Assembly (NCBI GenBank): GCA_016707445.1
Contig: JADJHR010000010.1
Coordinates: 62,001-126,000 of the forward strand
Source of the DNA: Rubrivivax sp.
GTDB taxonomy: Bacteria > Pseudomonadota > Gammaproteobacteria > Burkholderiales > Burkholderiaceae_C
DNA: 64,000 nucleotides
Direction: 5' to 3'
The notes under the pieces are model-generated. The model worked only from the letters and a program-made list of their open reading frames with translations. It was not told where the DNA came from and searched no databases. Each line of letters starts with the position of its first letter. Position 1 is the stretch's first letter. The position numbers and the translations under genes are program-made. Below, one piece after another: positions 62,834 to 64,000 of this stretch.

Positions 62834-64000
62834 GGCTGTTTTCCTTCAGGAGGGGCGCCTGCAGCCGTTTGCAGCAGACGGTGATAGAAGCGGACCATGT
62901 CCGCCAGCTGGTCGACCGGGATGCGCTCGTCGGTGCCGTGCACGCGCGCCAGATCCTCGGACTTGAAGCGGATCGGCATGAAACGATAGCTGTGGTCGGA
63001 GATGTCGTCGAAGTGGCGCGCGTCGGATGCCGCCAGCATCAGGCTCGGTGCCACCAGAGCATTCGGAAACACCTCGCGCACCGCGCGCTCGATCAGCTTG
63101 AACGGCGCCGCGGCCGACGTGGCCAGCTTCGAAGGTTCGAAGGCAACACCCAGCGGCTTGACCTCGATGTGATCGTCGGCGACCACGCGCTGCACATGGG
63201 CCGCAACCGATGCGATGCTGTCACCCGGCAGGATGCGGAAGTTGACGATCGCCTCGGCCTGTCCAGGCAGCACGTTTTCCTTGTTGCCCGCGTTGACCAC
63301 GGTCAGCGCCGTGGTCGTGCGCATCATCGCGTTGGTTGCCGCGCCCTTGCCCAGCAGGCCCTCGACCAGCGGCCGCGTCAGCCACAGATTGGACATCGCC
63401 AGGCGCTGGCCGAAAGGCAGCTCCGGCGCCACGGCGGCAAACATCTCGGCTGCCGCACCGTGAATGCCGCCCGGCATCGGGCTGTGATCGACGCGCGTCA
63501 GCGCCGCACTGAGCCGGCCGATGGCACTGGTGCCCGCCGCCGGTGGCATCGACGAATGGCCGGGCGCGGCGCTGGCGCTCAGCTTCAGCGACACCGAACC
63601 CTTCTCGGCCAGGCCGATCAGCGCCAGCGGCTGCGCAACACCGGGCAGGATGCCTTCGGTCACCGCCATCCCTTCGTCGAGCACAAAATCGAGCCGTACC
63701 CCACGCTGCTTGAGCAAGGCGACGATGGCCACCACGCCCTGGCGGCCGCCCACTACTACGTCATGGCCGAACACCAGGTAGACCGTGCGAAGCGGGTTGA
63801 GACCCGTCTTCAGCAGCGACTCCACCGCCTCGAGCTGGGTGATCAGGTTGCTCTTGTCGTCCAGCGCGCCACGGCCCCAGACGAAGCCACCGTCGATCAG
63901 ACCGCCAAAGGGTGGCTGCTTCCAGAGCGCTTCGGTACCGGGCGCGATGGGCACCACGTCCTGGTGCGCCAGCAGCGCCATCGGCTTGGCCTTGTCGTCG
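62830..64000 (-). CDS. M20 family metallopeptidase-like protein lacking the catalytic glutamates (5' end outside window)
   Basis: About 390 residues are visible; the frame continues past the right edge. Metal-ligand motifs are present: LLAHQDVVPI, GRGALDDK, and later HFDDISDHSYRFMP. But where M20 enzymes have GHDEEVGG, this protein has GHDVVVGG; both glutamates (catalytic base and bridging ligand) are valines, encoded by GTA GTA. This predicts an inactive or altered enzyme. The family includes carboxypeptidase S and acylaminoacid deacylases. The stop codon overlaps the thiolase start by 4 nt. Confidence 0.8.
   Translation of the reverse strand, partial: DDKAKPMALLAHQDVVPIAPGTEALWKQPPFGGLIDGGFVWGRGALDDKSNLITQLEAVESLLKTGLNPLRTVYLVFGHDVVVGGRQGVVAIVALLKQRGVRLDFVLDEGMAVTEGILPGVAQPLALIGLAEKGSVSLKLSASAAPGHSSMPPAAGTSAIGRLSAALTRVDHSPMPGGIHGAAAEMFAAVAPELPFGQRLAMSNLWLTRPLVEGLLGKGAATNAMMRTTTALTVVNAGNKENVLPGQAEAIVNFRILPGDSIASVAAHVQRVVADDHIEVKPLGVAFEPSKLATSAAAPFKLIERAVREVFPNALVAPSLMLAASDARHFDDISDHSYRFMPIRFKSEDLARVHGTDERIPVDQLADMVRFYHRLLQTAAGAPPEGKQP

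Noticed and set aside
1..64000. CRISPR array or rRNA operon
   Set aside because: No regularly spaced repeats and no rRNA core sequences were seen on either strand.

Overview
The window is a GC-rich chromosomal segment from a betaproteobacterium, most likely a Burkholderiales member of the Rubrivivax/Leptothrix/Ideonella type. The evidence is the gene order thrS-infC-rpmI-rplT-pheS-pheT-ihfA-merR-tRNA-Pro, a PEP-CTERM protein, an O2-independent ubiquinone operon (ubiUVT) and an nnrS gene with an NsrR-like operator. This is a family-level inference; no 16S or core-gene comparison was possible.

Layout. 1-2.8 kb: SNF2/DEAH helicase, cut by the window edge. 2.9-4.7 kb: convergent nnrS and sirB2-like genes, each preceded by an NsrR-like palindrome (perfect for nnrS, degenerate for sirB2), suggesting a small nitric-oxide module. 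4.8-10.3 kb: methyltransferase, a shortened LysR regulator, an MFS exporter and a FUSC-family protein. 10.4-11.4 kb: an FMN-binding (flavinylated) protein followed by remnants of an outer-membrane protein and a membrane protein, joined at a deletion-like junction. 11.5-16.6 kb: cobalamin riboswitch, btuB (frameshifted) and btuF-btuC-btuD. 16.7-21.0 kb: PaaX-type regulator, AidB-like acyl-CoA dehydrogenase and acyl-CoA ligase, with a perfect 10-bp inverted repeat in front. 21.2-27.0 kb: a tight operon for the pentose phosphate pathway and hexose phosphates, gnd-zwf-HAD-tal-pgi, each gene overlapping the next by 4 nt. 27-29.7 kb: exported or membrane proteins of unknown role and a PEP-CTERM protein. 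29.7-32.9 kb: a Ser/Thr kinase-STAND ATPase-TPR signalling protein with a frameshift.

33.1-37.2 kb is a decayed accessory region on the 3' side of tRNA-Pro(GGG). It holds an adhesin-like pseudogene with an in-frame stop, the left end of an IS21-family element cut off inside istA, a phospholipase-D-like gene broken by several frameshifts, and short direct and inverted repeats next to the tRNA terminator. It looks like the ruin of an integrated island.

37.2-45.2 kb is the conserved translation cluster on the minus strand, with a rare ATC start for infC and hairpins in front of thrS and pheS. 45.3-50.3 kb: patatin-like lipase, Tex, a TIGR03862-type flavoprotein and a YciI protein. 50.3-52.4 kb: an M1 aminopeptidase that is 5'-truncated and frameshifted, abutting a DUF1223 fragment. 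52.5-56 kb: ubiUVT plus an acyltransferase, convergent with a radical SAM/SPASM protein. 57.3-64 kb: a small membrane protein, then a minus-strand run of ElaA, CurA-type oxidoreductase, PaaI thioesterase, SDR, a two-helix protein, haloalkane dehalogenase, thiolase and an M20 peptidase that runs off the window and lacks the usual catalytic glutamates.

Broken genes recur across the window: single-base shifts in btuB, the kinase and the M1 gene, a stop in the adhesin, and several shifts in the PLD gene. Whether this is true decay or base-calling error cannot be settled from one sequence. I found no CRISPR array, rRNA or intact prophage.
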